From JBOGEB01 sp050743125 (GTDB lineage: Bacteria > Actinomycetota > Nitriliruptoria > Euzebyales > Egibacteraceae): DNA of 29,622 bases. The translations under genes were made by a program, and so were the position numbers. The notes beneath the pieces were generated by a model, which was not told where the DNA came from, did no database searches, and saw only the letters and a list, made by a program, of their open reading frames with translations. Positions within the stretch are counted from its first letter, which is position 1, and each line of letters opens with the position of its first letter. The DNA lies in NCBI GenBank assembly GCA_050743125.1, contig JBOGEB010000031.1, positions 1-29,622 on the forward strand. The letters are read 5' to 3'. This document shows positions 15,133 through 21,848 of this stretch, piece by piece.

Positions 15133-16019
15133 CCCGGCTCGTCCTCGCGTTGGCCGCCGGCTACGGCGCGTTCCTGCTCTACACCTGGTGGGAGTTCGGC
15201 TGGCAGGGCATCGGCCTCGGCCCGTCGGTGTCGCAGGAGCAATCCCGGTCGCGGGGCGACCGCCTCCGCGACTTCCTCGTTCAGGCCGGCCTGGAGGACA
15301 TCCGCCTGGTCGAGCTGCTCGCGGTCGTCGTCGTGCTCGGCGCCGTCGGAGCGGGGATCGCGTACGCGATCTTCGGCGGCGTCGTCGCGCCAGTGGTGAT
15401 CGGCGCCGCCGCCGGGGCCTTCCCGATCGCGGCGGCACGCCAGCGCCGCGCGCAGCGCCGCGCCAAGGCCCGCGAGGCGTGGCCGCGGATGATCGAGGAG
15501 CTGCGCCTCCAGGCGACGACGCTCGGCCGGTCGATCCCCCAGGCGCTGCTCGCGGTCGGCTTGCGCGGCCCGGAGGAGATGCGTCCCGCGTTCGAGGCCG
15601 CGCAGCGTGAGTGGCTGATCTCGACCGACTTCACCCGGGCCGTGTCGATGCTCAAGAGCCGGCTCGCCGACGCCACCGCCGACGTGGTCTGCGAGACGCT
15701 CCTCGTCGCGCACGAGCTCGGCGGCAGCGACGTCGGCCGGCGCCTGACCGGGCTGATCGAGGACCGCATCGCCGACACCCACGGCCGCAAGGACGCGCTG
15801 TCCAAGCAGGCCGGCGCGCGGTTCGCCCGCCGCTTCGTCCTTGCGGTCCCGCTCGGGATGGCCGTGGCGGGCCTACGGATCGGCGAAGGCCGGCAGGCCT
15901 ATCAGACCGGGCTCGGCCAGGCCGCCGTCGCGGTCGCCCTCGCGATCATCGGCGTGTGCTGGTTGTGGGCCAGCCGCATCATGCGGCTGCCGGAGGAGGA
16001 GCGGGTGTTCCATGAGTAG
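15129..16019 (+). CDS. tadB: TadB-like inner-membrane platform protein
   Basis: A 296-residue type II secretion F-domain protein. There are membrane helices at the N-terminus (LVLALAAGYGAFLLYTWW), in the middle (LLAVVVVLGAVGAGIAYAIF and the next segment) and at the C-terminus (AAVAVALAIIGVCWLWASRI). The cytoplasmic T2SSF domain lies between (WPRMIEELRLQATTLGRSIP, LVAHELGGSDVGRRL). With TadC it forms the membrane platform on which TadA acts. The GTG start overlaps the tadA TGA. The last 8 bases overlap tadC. Confidence 0.88.
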   Translation: MTRLVLALAAGYGAFLLYTWWEFGWQGIGLGPSVSQEQSRSRGDRLRDFLVQAGLEDIRLVELLAVVVVLGAVGAGIAYAIFGGVVAPVVIGAAAGAFPIAAARQRRAQRRAKAREAWPRMIEELRLQATTLGRSIPQALLAVGLRGPEEMRPAFEAAQREWLISTDFTRAVSMLKSRLADATADVVCETLLVAHELGGSDVGRRLTGLIEDRIADTHGRKDALSKQAGARFARRFVLAVPLGMAVAGLRIGEGRQAYQTGLGQAAVAVALAIIGVCWLWASRIMRLPEEERVFHE

Positions 16020-16917
16020 GATGATCGTGGCCGCTGCGCTGGTCGGCTGGGTCGGCGTCACGCTGCTGCTGTCGGGACTGCGCTGGTTCTCGCGCCCGCC
16101 GCTCGCGGAGCGGCTGCGCCCGTACGCGCCCGGGGGGATGGTGGCGTCGGGGCGGAGCGGGATTCTCTCGCTGGAGACGTTCCGTGAGGCGGTCGCGCCG
16201 TTTGCCCGCACCGTCGGTGAGCGGCTGTCGCGCCTGCTCGGGGTCACCGAGGACCTCGACGTCCGGCTGCGGCGCATCCACTCGCAGCTCGACGTCACCG
16301 CGTTCCGGGTGCGCCAGGTGGGGCTGTCGCTCGCGGGGTTCGGCGTGGGCGCGCTCGTCACGCTCGCGGCGCGCCCGCCCTTGCCCATCGCGCTGCTGCT
16401 CGTCGCTGGGGGCCCCTTGCTCGCGTTCCTCACGCTGGAGCAGCAGGTCGGGGCAGCGTCGCGCCGCTGGCAGCGCCGGCTGTTCCTCGAGCTGCCCGTC
16501 GTCGCCGAGCAGCTCGCGATGCTTCTGTCCGCCGGCTTCTCGCTGGGCGCGGCGCTGAACCGGATCGTCGCGCGGGGGCGCGGGTGCTGCGCGCGCGACA
16601 TCGAACGGGTCTGCGCGCGGATATGCCAGGGGCTGTCGGTGGAGCAGGCGCTGGCCGAATGGGGGGCGACCGCTCAGGTCGACGCGCTGGACCAGCTCGT
16701 CGGGGTCCTCGCGCTGAGCCGCGAGGCGAGCGACCTCGGCCGCCTGCTGTCCGAGGAGGCGCGCGGGATCCGCCGGGAGGTGCAGCGTCAGCTGGTCGAG
16801 CAGATGGAGCGCAAGTCCCAGCAGGTCTGGATCCCCGTCACCGTCGCGACCCTCATCCCCGGCGTGATCCTCATGGCGATCCCGTTCATCCAAGCGCTCA
16901 AACGGTTCTCTGGCTAG
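16012..16917 (+). CDS. tadC: TadC-like inner-membrane platform protein
   Basis: A 301-residue T2SSF-domain protein, paralogue of the preceding gene. There is an N-terminal helix (MIVAAALVGWVGVTLLLSGL), a central pair of helices (VGLSLAGFGVGALVTLAARP, LPIALLLVAGGPLLAFLTL) and a C-terminal helix (VTVATLIPGVILMAIPFI). The F-domain contains LPVVAEQLAMLLSAGFSLGA and ALSREASDLGRLL. The ATG at 16012 overlaps the tadB stop by 8 bases and is preferred to the upstream in-frame start at 15841, which lies within tadB. It ends 30 bases before the pilin gene. Confidence 0.87.
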   Translation: MSRMIVAAALVGWVGVTLLLSGLRWFSRPPLAERLRPYAPGGMVASGRSGILSLETFREAVAPFARTVGERLSRLLGVTEDLDVRLRRIHSQLDVTAFRVRQVGLSLAGFGVGALVTLAARPPLPIALLLVAGGPLLAFLTLEQQVGAASRRWQRRLFLELPVVAEQLAMLLSAGFSLGAALNRIVARGRGCCARDIERVCARICQGLSVEQALAEWGATAQVDALDQLVGVLALSREASDLGRLLSEEARGIRREVQRQLVEQMERKSQQVWIPVTVATLIPGVILMAIPFIQALKRFSG

Positions 16918-16947
16918 TGGTCCGGAACGTCCGACAAGGGGAAGCAC

Positions 16948-17133
16948 ATGCGCAATCGACTCGTACGGCTCGTCGGCCGGCTCGCCAGCGAGGCCGGGGA
17001 AGGCGTGATCTCCGCCGCGATCGCGGTGCTCGTTATGGCGTTTCTCGGCGTGGCGATGTGGGTGGCGTTCAATGGAATCTTCAATGACGCGGCCACCAAG
17101 ATCAACGATCAGATCCAGAACATCGGCCAATAG
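16948..17133 (+). CDS. flp: Flp-type pilin
   Basis: A 61-residue prepilin. A basic N-terminus (MRNRLVRLVGRLASEAGEG) leads into one hydrophobic helix (VISAAIAVLVMAFLGVAMWV), then a short polar tail with NDAATKINDQIQNIGQ. The likely cleavage is at the Gly in AGEG before the helix. The classical Flp G-x4-E-Y signature is not exact, but length, position after tadC and architecture fit the major subunit. An AAGGGGA Shine-Dalgarno precedes the ATG at good spacing. No TadV-type prepilin peptidase is in this window. Confidence 0.8.
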   Translation: MRNRLVRLVGRLASEAGEGVISAAIAVLVMAFLGVAMWVAFNGIFNDAATKINDQIQNIGQ

Positions 17134-17566
17134 CCGGACGGCGGAGGCAAAATTCGGCCGGACGGCGGAGGCAAAATTCGGCGAGGAGGGCATCGGGTGC
17201 GTCTCTACGCTGAGCGGGGTCGTGATGTTCCTGGGATTCCTGCTGCTCGGCGCTCATGTCCTGATGCACCTCTATGCCTCGTCCGTCGTCACCGCGAACG
17301 CTTTCGACGCGGTGCGGATCGTGTCCGGCTCGGCCAGCGGGCACGACCGCGCTGGCGCTGCGGCCGTCGCCGAGCAGGGGGCCCGGGCGCGGATGGGCTC
17401 CTTCGGCGATCGGGTCGCCTTCCACTGGGACAAGCTTGGGCCCGACGAGGTGGAGCTCACGGTGCGGGCGGACACCCCCGATCTGCTTCCCGCGCAGTTC
17501 GCGGAGCTGGTCAACATGGACGTGTTCGAGCGGACGATCCGCCTGCGTGTGGAGAAGTTCCGGTGA
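17084..17566 (+). CDS. TadE-like pseudopilin (start uncertain)
   Basis: TadE-family minor pilin. The conserved part begins EEGIGCVSTLSGVVMFLGFLLLG, followed by HVLMHLYASSVVTANAFDAV, the usual TadE helix and first region. The start is a problem: in this frame no canonical codon lies between ATG 17084, which overlaps flp by 50 bases and lacks a Shine-Dalgarno, and GTG 17222, which would cut off the EEGIG segment. Just in front of EEGIG a 24-bp perfect tandem duplication encodes RTAEAKFG twice and carries two GGAGG motifs. Length from 17084 is 160 residues, from 17222 115. The stop overlaps the next GTG. The family call is good, the start is open. Confidence 0.7.
   Translation: MTRPPRSTIRSRTSANSRTAEAKFGRTAEAKFGEEGIGCVSTLSGVVMFLGFLLLGAHVLMHLYASSVVTANAFDAVRIVSGSASGHDRAGAAAVAEQGARARMGSFGDRVAFHWDKLGPDEVELTVRADTPDLLPAQFAELVNMDVFERTIRLRVEKFR
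17133..17180. repeat. Perfect 24-bp tandem duplication
   Basis: Copies at 17133-17156 and 17157-17180 are identical (GCCGGACGGCGGAGGC then AAAATTCG). The first begins at the last base of the flp stop codon. Each unit carries a GGAGG. The period is a multiple of three, so the tadE frame is kept. Confidence 0.95.
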
Positions 17567-18036
17567 CCGCGCGGCTGATCGCGCCGCTGCGGTGGAGCGG
17601 CGAGGCAGGGGCGGTCGGCGGGTTCGAGGCGATCCCGTTCGGTGTGCTCATCTTCGTGCTCGGCACGCTGCTCGTGGCGAACGCATGGGCGCTGATCGAC
17701 GCGAAGTTCGCCGTCGCGGCTGCGGCGCGTGAGGCCGCGCGCGCGTTCGTCGAGGCCGATCCCGCCGCCGATCCCGTTCAGGAGGCGCGCGCCGCGGCCG
17801 AAGCCACCCTCGCCGCCTACGGACGTGATCCGAGCCGTATGCGCTTGGATCACGCCGGTGAGTTCGCGCGCTGCGAGCAGGTGAGCATGACGGTCAGGTA
17901 CCCGGTGCCGGTGGTGGTGCTCCCCGGCCTCACGCCGCTGGGGAACGGGCTCGAGGCCACCTCCACCTACTCCGAGATCGTCGATCCGCTCCGCAGCGGG
18001 CTGGAGGGGGAGGCGACCTGTGTCGGCGGCGGCTAG
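17563..18036 (+). CDS. TadE-like pilus protein
   Basis: A 157-residue protein with one N-terminal membrane helix (VGGFEAIPFGVLIFVLGTLL) followed by an Ala-rich helix (FAVAAAAREAARAFVEAD), as in TadE/TadF-type minor pilins. The rest is a short extracytoplasmic beta-rich domain with one Cys pair candidate (CEQVSMTVRYPVPVVVLPGL, EATCVGGG). The GTG start at 17563 overlaps the stop of the preceding tadE-like gene, and its stop lies 17 bases inside the next gene. It is part of the Tad operon; it probably joins the pilus base or tip. Confidence 0.8.
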   Translation: MTARLIAPLRWSGEAGAVGGFEAIPFGVLIFVLGTLLVANAWALIDAKFAVAAAAREAARAFVEADPAADPVQEARAAAEATLAAYGRDPSRMRLDHAGEFARCEQVSMTVRYPVPVVVLPGLTPLGNGLEATSTYSEIVDPLRSGLEGEATCVGGG

Positions 18037-18616
18037 GAAGGTGCTTCCGGTGGCTGGCCGCCGCAGTTCCGCGTCGTGCAGTCGCGATTTCGGGCGGCAA
18101 GGGCCACCCGAAACCGCGCTCCGCACAAGTTGTCGCTCGCGGTCCGACATACGGTGCGAGCGGGGGAGTGTGCTCATCCTCATGCCCGCTGCGGTGTTCG
18201 TGCTGCTCGTGTTCGCGGCGATTGCCGTCGACTTTGCGGTGGTCTTCCTCGGCGAGCGGGAGGTCGCCGACGCGGCTGCCGCTGCTGCCAACGACGCGGC
18301 CGTCGCGGCGATCGGCGAGCAGCCCTTCTACACCTGTGGCCAGCTCTCCCTGGACCAGGCCGCCGCCGAGAAGGTCGCCGCCCAGACCGTCGGGGCGCGG
18401 ACGTCGGATTCCGTGGCGACCTCGAAGGTGCTCATCGACGTCGGGAGCACCGCAGCCGGCGTCCCACAGGCGACCGTGACCGTGACCGGCACCGTCGACC
18501 TCATCTTCGCCTCGGCGATTCCCGGCGCCTCCCAGACCGCCGAGGTGAGCGCCACGTCGGTCGCGACGGCCGAGCAGGACCCCAGCATCGCCCCAGTGCG
18601 GAGTATTTGCCCGTAG
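18020..18616 (+). CDS. TadG-like pilus protein
   Basis: A 198-residue protein with a TadE/G-type helix (GSVLILMPAAVFVLLVFAAI, then AVDFAVVFLGEREVADAAAA). After it come NDAAVAAIGEQPFY and a beta-rich domain ending in VRSICP with a Cys pair (CGQLS, ICP). It lacks the large von Willebrand domain of full-length TadG, so it is a short form. The GTG at 18020 overlaps the previous gene; a real start closer to the RCERGSV segment is possible because the first 45 residues are unlike the family. Its last 289 bases are overlapped by the antisense kinase gene. Confidence 0.78.
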   Translation: MSAAARKVLPVAGRRSSASCSRDFGRQGPPETALRTSCRSRSDIRCERGSVLILMPAAVFVLLVFAAIAVDFAVVFLGEREVADAAAAAANDAAVAAIGEQPFYTCGQLSLDQAAAEKVAAQTVGARTSDSVATSKVLIDVGSTAAGVPQATVTVTGTVDLIFASAIPGASQTAEVSATSVATAEQDPSIAPVRSICP

Positions 18617-19770
18617 CCGAGCGGAAACCTCTGCTCCGGTGAGTTGGGATCGACTTTCGCCGACGCGCCCCGCAGAAGCAGGACGATGACGACCGGCAGG
18701 ACGAGCAGGGCGACCGCAAGCACCCCGATGAGCACCTTGGGCACGCGCGGTGGCGACCCCGTGGCCTCGCTCGCCTCAGCAGGCCGGGGGCCGAACATCC
18801 GTGTGACGCTTGGCTGCGCGGCGGGGGCACTCGGCGCCGGCTGGCCTGAGCGGCGCACCAGGGGCCGTGCCGCCGTCGTGGGCTCGCCCGGGGCGGCGGC
18901 CTCGGCCGGCTGCCCAGCGGAGGGTGCGGCGGGCCGAGGCCCGCCGCAAGCCTGCACGGGCTCCATCGCGAGCGCAGCGCGACGAAGCGCGGCCACGAGT
19001 TCGGTAGCGCTCGGGAAGCGATCCTCGCGCTTGCGGGCCATCGCCCGCTCGACCGCCTGGGCGAGCGCTGCGGGACAGTCCGGCGCCGCCTCTGCGAGCG
19101 GAGTGTACGCACCGAGATCCGTGGCGCGCAGCACTGCCAGCGGGGTCGGCCCGATGTAGGGCGGGCCGCCGGTCAGCGCCTCGTAGCAGACCACTCCCAG
19201 GCTGTACACGTCGCTGCGCTCGTCCGGCGGCGACCCGTCCGCGACCTCGGGGTCGAGATACTCCGCGGTGCCGAGCTGGACACCGGTCTGCGTCAGTCGG
19301 GCGCCCGCCTTCCAGCGCGCGACGCCGAAGTCGGACAGCAGCGGCTCGCCGTCCGACGTGAAGAGGATGTTTCCGGGCTTGACGTCCCGGTGGAGCACGT
19401 CACGGCGGTGCGCCGAGGCCAGCGCCTGCGCCACCGGCACCGCGAACGTGGCGACGCTGACGGGTTCCAGACGGCCTTGGGCGGCCAGGCGGTCAGCAAG
19501 CGAGCCGCCAGGCGCGTACTGCATGGCGATTGCGATCCCCCCATCGTCGGGGACGAACTCGTAGACCCGGACGATGTGGGGGTGATCGAGCGCGGCGAGG
19601 ATCTCAGCCTCCCGCCGAATCCGCGCGAGCAGGTCTTGGTCGCCGGGTACGCGGACGCGCTTGAGCGCAACGAGGCGCCCTCCCGAAGACCGCTGCCGTG
19701 CGCGGTAGACGGCGCCCATACCGCCGTCGCCGAGCGCGTCTTCCAGGTCGTAGCCTTCTGGCGCCGTCAC
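18328..19770 (-). CDS. Transmembrane Ser/Thr protein kinase (PknB-type)
   Basis: A 480-residue Hanks-type kinase. All key elements are present: Gly loop GDGGMGAV (14-21), Lys37, catalytic HRDVKPGN with Asp129, DFG at 147-149, and activation-loop GTAEYLDPE. A Pro/Ala-rich linker leads to one membrane helix (about 344-367). Only about 17 residues follow before the frame enters the antisense of tadG at residue 385, so the last 96 residues are coded opposite tadG. There is no PASTA or other sensor domain. Start GTG at 19770; a 7-codon ORF with a strong Shine-Dalgarno overlaps it. Convergent placement in a Tad locus suggests that it phosphorylates pilus or envelope proteins; FHA proteins such as the EccC-like ATPase are possible readers (inference). 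Confidence 0.85.
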   Translation of the reverse strand: MTAPEGYDLEDALGDGGMGAVYRARQRSSGGRLVALKRVRVPGDQDLLARIRREAEILAALDHPHIVRVYEFVPDDGGIAIAMQYAPGGSLADRLAAQGRLEPVSVATFAVPVAQALASAHRRDVLHRDVKPGNILFTSDGEPLLSDFGVARWKAGARLTQTGVQLGTAEYLDPEVADGSPPDERSDVYSLGVVCYEALTGGPPYIGPTPLAVLRATDLGAYTPLAEAAPDCPAALAQAVERAMARKREDRFPSATELVAALRRAALAMEPVQACGGPRPAAPSAGQPAEAAAPGEPTTAARPLVRRSGQPAPSAPAAQPSVTRMFGPRPAEASEATGSPPRVPKVLIGVLAVALLVLPVVIVLLLRGASAKVDPNSPEQRFPLGYGQILRTGAMLGSCSAVATDVALTSAVWEAPGIAEAKMRSTVPVTVTVACGTPAAVLPTSMSTFEVATESDVRAPTVWAATFSAAAWSRESWPQV

Positions 19771-19790
19771 CGGCCCGCCACCTGTGACAT
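19767..19790 (-). CDS. Seven-residue upstream ORF coupled to the kinase
   Basis: On the minus strand GGAGGAG is followed after 9 bases by ATG and a short frame reading MSQVAGR, ending in a TGA that overlaps the kinase GTG (GTGA). The kinase start has only a weak Shine-Dalgarno of its own, so the micro-ORF may deliver ribosomes to it by coupling. Purely sequence-based, without homology. Confidence 0.35.
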   Translation of the reverse strand: MSQVAGR

Positions 19791-19858
19791 GATCGTCGTC
19801 TCCTCCCCGGGCGTTCGGTCTGCCACAGAATTTCCCTATGGTAACGCCTGTGAGCGAG

Positions 19859-19864
19859 GTATAC
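19859..19864 (+). promoter_or_regulatory. Putative -10 box of the LysM gene
   Basis: TATACC lies in the divergent gap between the kinase and the LysM gene, 35 bases before the ATG at 19900. It stands out in this GC-rich DNA. No good -35 is seen. Confidence 0.3.
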
Positions 19865-19899
19865 CCTTGGGGTCATCAACAAGAAGATGGCATGCAAAC

Positions 19900-21009
19900 A
19901 TGAGTAATTCATCAAACAGCTTTGTAGGACCGGTGAACACCCGCACGCAGCACGTGGTCCCTCCAACCCGCACCACGCGCCAGCTGCTCCCGCTGCTCGC
20001 CTGGGTGGCGGCCCTCGGCGCGGCGATCGGCCTCCTGCTCCTGATGGGACGGGGCGGGCTGTCCACCCCGTCCGTCCTTGCGCCCTCGGCGTGGCCGGCC
20101 TGGGCCGCCGGGCGTGACCCCTTGGAGGTCGCGTTCGCGGTCCTACGGTTGGTCGGGCTGGCGGCCGCTTGGTACCTCCTGGGGGCCACGACGATCGGGG
20201 TGCTCGCGCGGCTGCTCCGGTGGGGCCGCCTCATCGACGCCGCTGACATCCTGACCGTCCCCTCGGTGCGCCGCCTGCTCCAGACCGCGCTCGGGTTGGG
20301 GCTCGCGACGGCGGCGGTGACGGGGACGACCATGGGCCACGGGGTTGCTCCGGACTCGCCGGGCGCGGTCGTCGCCGTTCAGGATGCGGTCGCGATCATC
20401 CCGATCTCGACCCCCGGCCCGGTGTCTCCGGCCACGTCAACGCAGCTGCCTCCGGCGGTGGCCGCGCAGGCGTTGCAGCCCGTGTCTACGCTGGTGCCTC
20501 CGTCGGTGTCTGGGCAGGCACTGCCGTCCCTTTCGGTTCCGGCGTCTCCGGCGGTGTCCACGCAAGCGCCTCCGGCGGTGTCCGGAGAGGTACTGCCGTC
20601 CCTTTCGGTTCCGGCGTCTCCGGCGGTGTCCGGGCAAGCCCCGCCGCCCCTGTCCGCCACAGCCGCGCCAGCCGCGCCAGCTGTTCCGGCGGTGGCCGCT
20701 CCGGCTGTTCCGGCGGTGGCCGCGCCAGCCCCGCAGCCCGTGTCCGCGCCAGCGGTGTCCGCCGCCGAAAGGCCGGCCCCGGCTCCGCAGGAGCGCGGGA
20801 CCTACGTCGTGCGGCACGGTGACCATCTGTGGGGGATCGCCGAGGAGACGCTGGAGAAGGCATGGGGCTACCCTCCGACTGACGAGCAGATCGTCCCGTA
20901 CTGGCAACAGCTCATCGAGATCAACCGGGCGGTGCTCGTCGACCCCGGCAACCCCGACCTCATCCTGCCCGGCCAGACGTTTACGGTGCCGCCCCCGTTG
21001 CTCCCTTAA
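19900..21009 (+). CDS. LysM-domain membrane protein of the Tad locus
   Basis: A 369-residue protein. Two or three membrane helices (LLPLLAWVAALGAAIGLLLL, VAFAVLRLVGLAAAWYLLGA and LLQTALGLGLATAAVTGTTM) anchor it. A long Pro/Ala/Val/Ser linker (about 150-290) contains in-frame DNA repeats, and the C-terminus is a LysM domain (GTYVVRHGDHLWGIAEETL ... NPDLILPGQTFTVPP) that binds peptidoglycan. It probably tethers the membrane to the cell wall near the pilus, letting the fibre cross the wall (inference). The ATG at 19900 is the first in-frame start after the divergent promoter gap; frames further upstream lie in the kinase antisense. Confidence 0.82.
   Translation: MSNSSNSFVGPVNTRTQHVVPPTRTTRQLLPLLAWVAALGAAIGLLLLMGRGGLSTPSVLAPSAWPAWAAGRDPLEVAFAVLRLVGLAAAWYLLGATTIGVLARLLRWGRLIDAADILTVPSVRRLLQTALGLGLATAAVTGTTMGHGVAPDSPGAVVAVQDAVAIIPISTPGPVSPATSTQLPPAVAAQALQPVSTLVPPSVSGQALPSLSVPASPAVSTQAPPAVSGEVLPSLSVPASPAVSGQAPPPLSATAAPAAPAVPAVAAPAVPAVAAPAPQPVSAPAVSAAERPAPAPQERGTYVVRHGDHLWGIAEETLEKAWGYPPTDEQIVPYWQQLIEINRAVLVDPGNPDLILPGQTFTVPPPLLP
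20521..20631. repeat. In-frame 39-bp direct repeat in the LysM protein linker
   Basis: An identical 39-base segment occurs at 20521-20559 and 20593-20631, offset 72 bases (24 codons). It encodes LPSLSVPASPAVS twice. It lies within a wider field of related Pro/Val/Ala codon repeats, so linker length is likely to vary between strains. Confidence 0.85.
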
Positions 21010-21030
21010 TAGGGTGCCCCGACCAAGAGC

Positions 21031-21036
21031 TATCCT
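21031..21036 (+). promoter_or_regulatory. Putative -10 box of the lipoprotein gene
   Basis: TATCCT is followed after 9 bases by the ATG at 21046 without a Shine-Dalgarno, as at several other genes in the window. Confidence 0.4.
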
Positions 21037-21045
21037 GTCGAAAGT

Positions 21046-21699
21046 ATGAGAAAAGCGGCCCTTTGCAGGGGGCGCACCGGAGGTCTGGTCGGGCCTGCGG
21101 GAATGGTGCTCGCCCTCCTGATCGTTGGTTGCGCGGGTGAGTCGATGCCGGTGACTGGGGCGACGTTGCCGGCCGACGGTCCGAAGCCGTCCGTGAGCGG
21201 GCCGCCGTCGTCGCAGCCGGAGGGGCAGGTGCAGCCGGGCACCGGGTTCGAGCAGCCGACAGGGCCTGATCCGGCGTTCGTGCAGCGTCTCGTTGATCAG
21301 TTCGACGCGGTCCAGAACACGTCGGTGCGCCACCTCGCGCAGCACGGCGCCGTCGACCAGGGGTTCATCGACTACCAGCGGGCCATCTACGCACCGGAGT
21401 GGCTCCAGCGGTCGTTGGAGGGATGGCGGATCGAGAAGGATGCGCTCTCACCGAAGCCCGGTGCGGCACGGACCACTGTAGGGGAGGTCGTCAGGTGGAA
21501 GCAGGGCTGCATCGTCGCCGCGGTGCGCACCGACTACGGCGCGTGGTTCGCGATCCGGCAGCCACCGTTGCCGAAGCGGTATGTCGCGGTTGCGCCACGT
21601 CCGGAGCAGGCGGTCAAGGACGCAAACCCGACCGGCTGGTGGATGACCTACGACGGATGGCAGGACAACGAGTTGCCGCCAGACGGCCTGTGCGCGTAG
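21046..21699 (+). CDS. Predicted lipoprotein of the Tad locus
   Basis: A 217-residue protein with a signal peptide (GPAGMVLALLIVGC) ending in a lipobox cysteine (LIVGC), then a Pro/Gly/Ser-rich linker. The folded domain from about residue 75 contains VQRLVDQFDAVQNTSVRHL, FIDYQRAIYAPEWLQRSLEG and WKQGCIVAAVRTDYG. No family is recognised. Its position after the LysM gene and before a secreted PKD-like protein suggests an envelope role with the pilus. Dispersed repeat copy 2 follows its stop by 9 bases. Confidence 0.7.
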   Translation: MRKAALCRGRTGGLVGPAGMVLALLIVGCAGESMPVTGATLPADGPKPSVSGPPSSQPEGQVQPGTGFEQPTGPDPAFVQRLVDQFDAVQNTSVRHLAQHGAVDQGFIDYQRAIYAPEWLQRSLEGWRIEKDALSPKPGAARTTVGEVVRWKQGCIVAAVRTDYGAWFAIRQPPLPKRYVAVAPRPEQAVKDANPTGWWMTYDGWQDNELPPDGLCA

Positions 21700-21707
21700 T
21701 GGTCCAA

Positions 21708-21848
21708 GCGGCTGCGCCCGTCGCGCAAGGCGAAGCGCTCCGCGCGGGTCGCGCCGTGCGCTGGTTGTCCCCAAGCGATCCGCAACGCAGCGAGGCGCGG
21801 ATGCTTTGCGCACGAATGCCACGGGTTTTTCCGCGAGGCGCCCTAGCC
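21708..21848. repeat. Dispersed repeat, copy 2 (about 141 bp)
   Basis: Homologous to 11094-11225, in the same orientation, with a roughly 9-base length difference in the middle. It fills the gap between the lipoprotein gene and the next gene and probably runs into the apparent 5' end of the latter. The perfect palindrome of copy 1 is weakened here (GCGCTCCGCGCGGGTCGCGC). Confidence 0.8.

Noticed and set aside
13774..15438. Long minus-strand open frame opposite tadA and tadB
   Set aside because: Low-complexity Arg/Gly/Pro product; tadA motifs on the plus strand are complete.
15979..17193. Minus-strand frame opposite tadC and flp
   Set aside because: Shadow of GC-rich coding DNA; no domain recognisable and it spans several real plus-strand genes.
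20521..20631. Repeats as a CRISPR array
   Set aside because: They are in-frame codon repeats inside a Pro/Val-rich protein linker, with no spacer structure and no cas genes. No CRISPR array was seen in the window.
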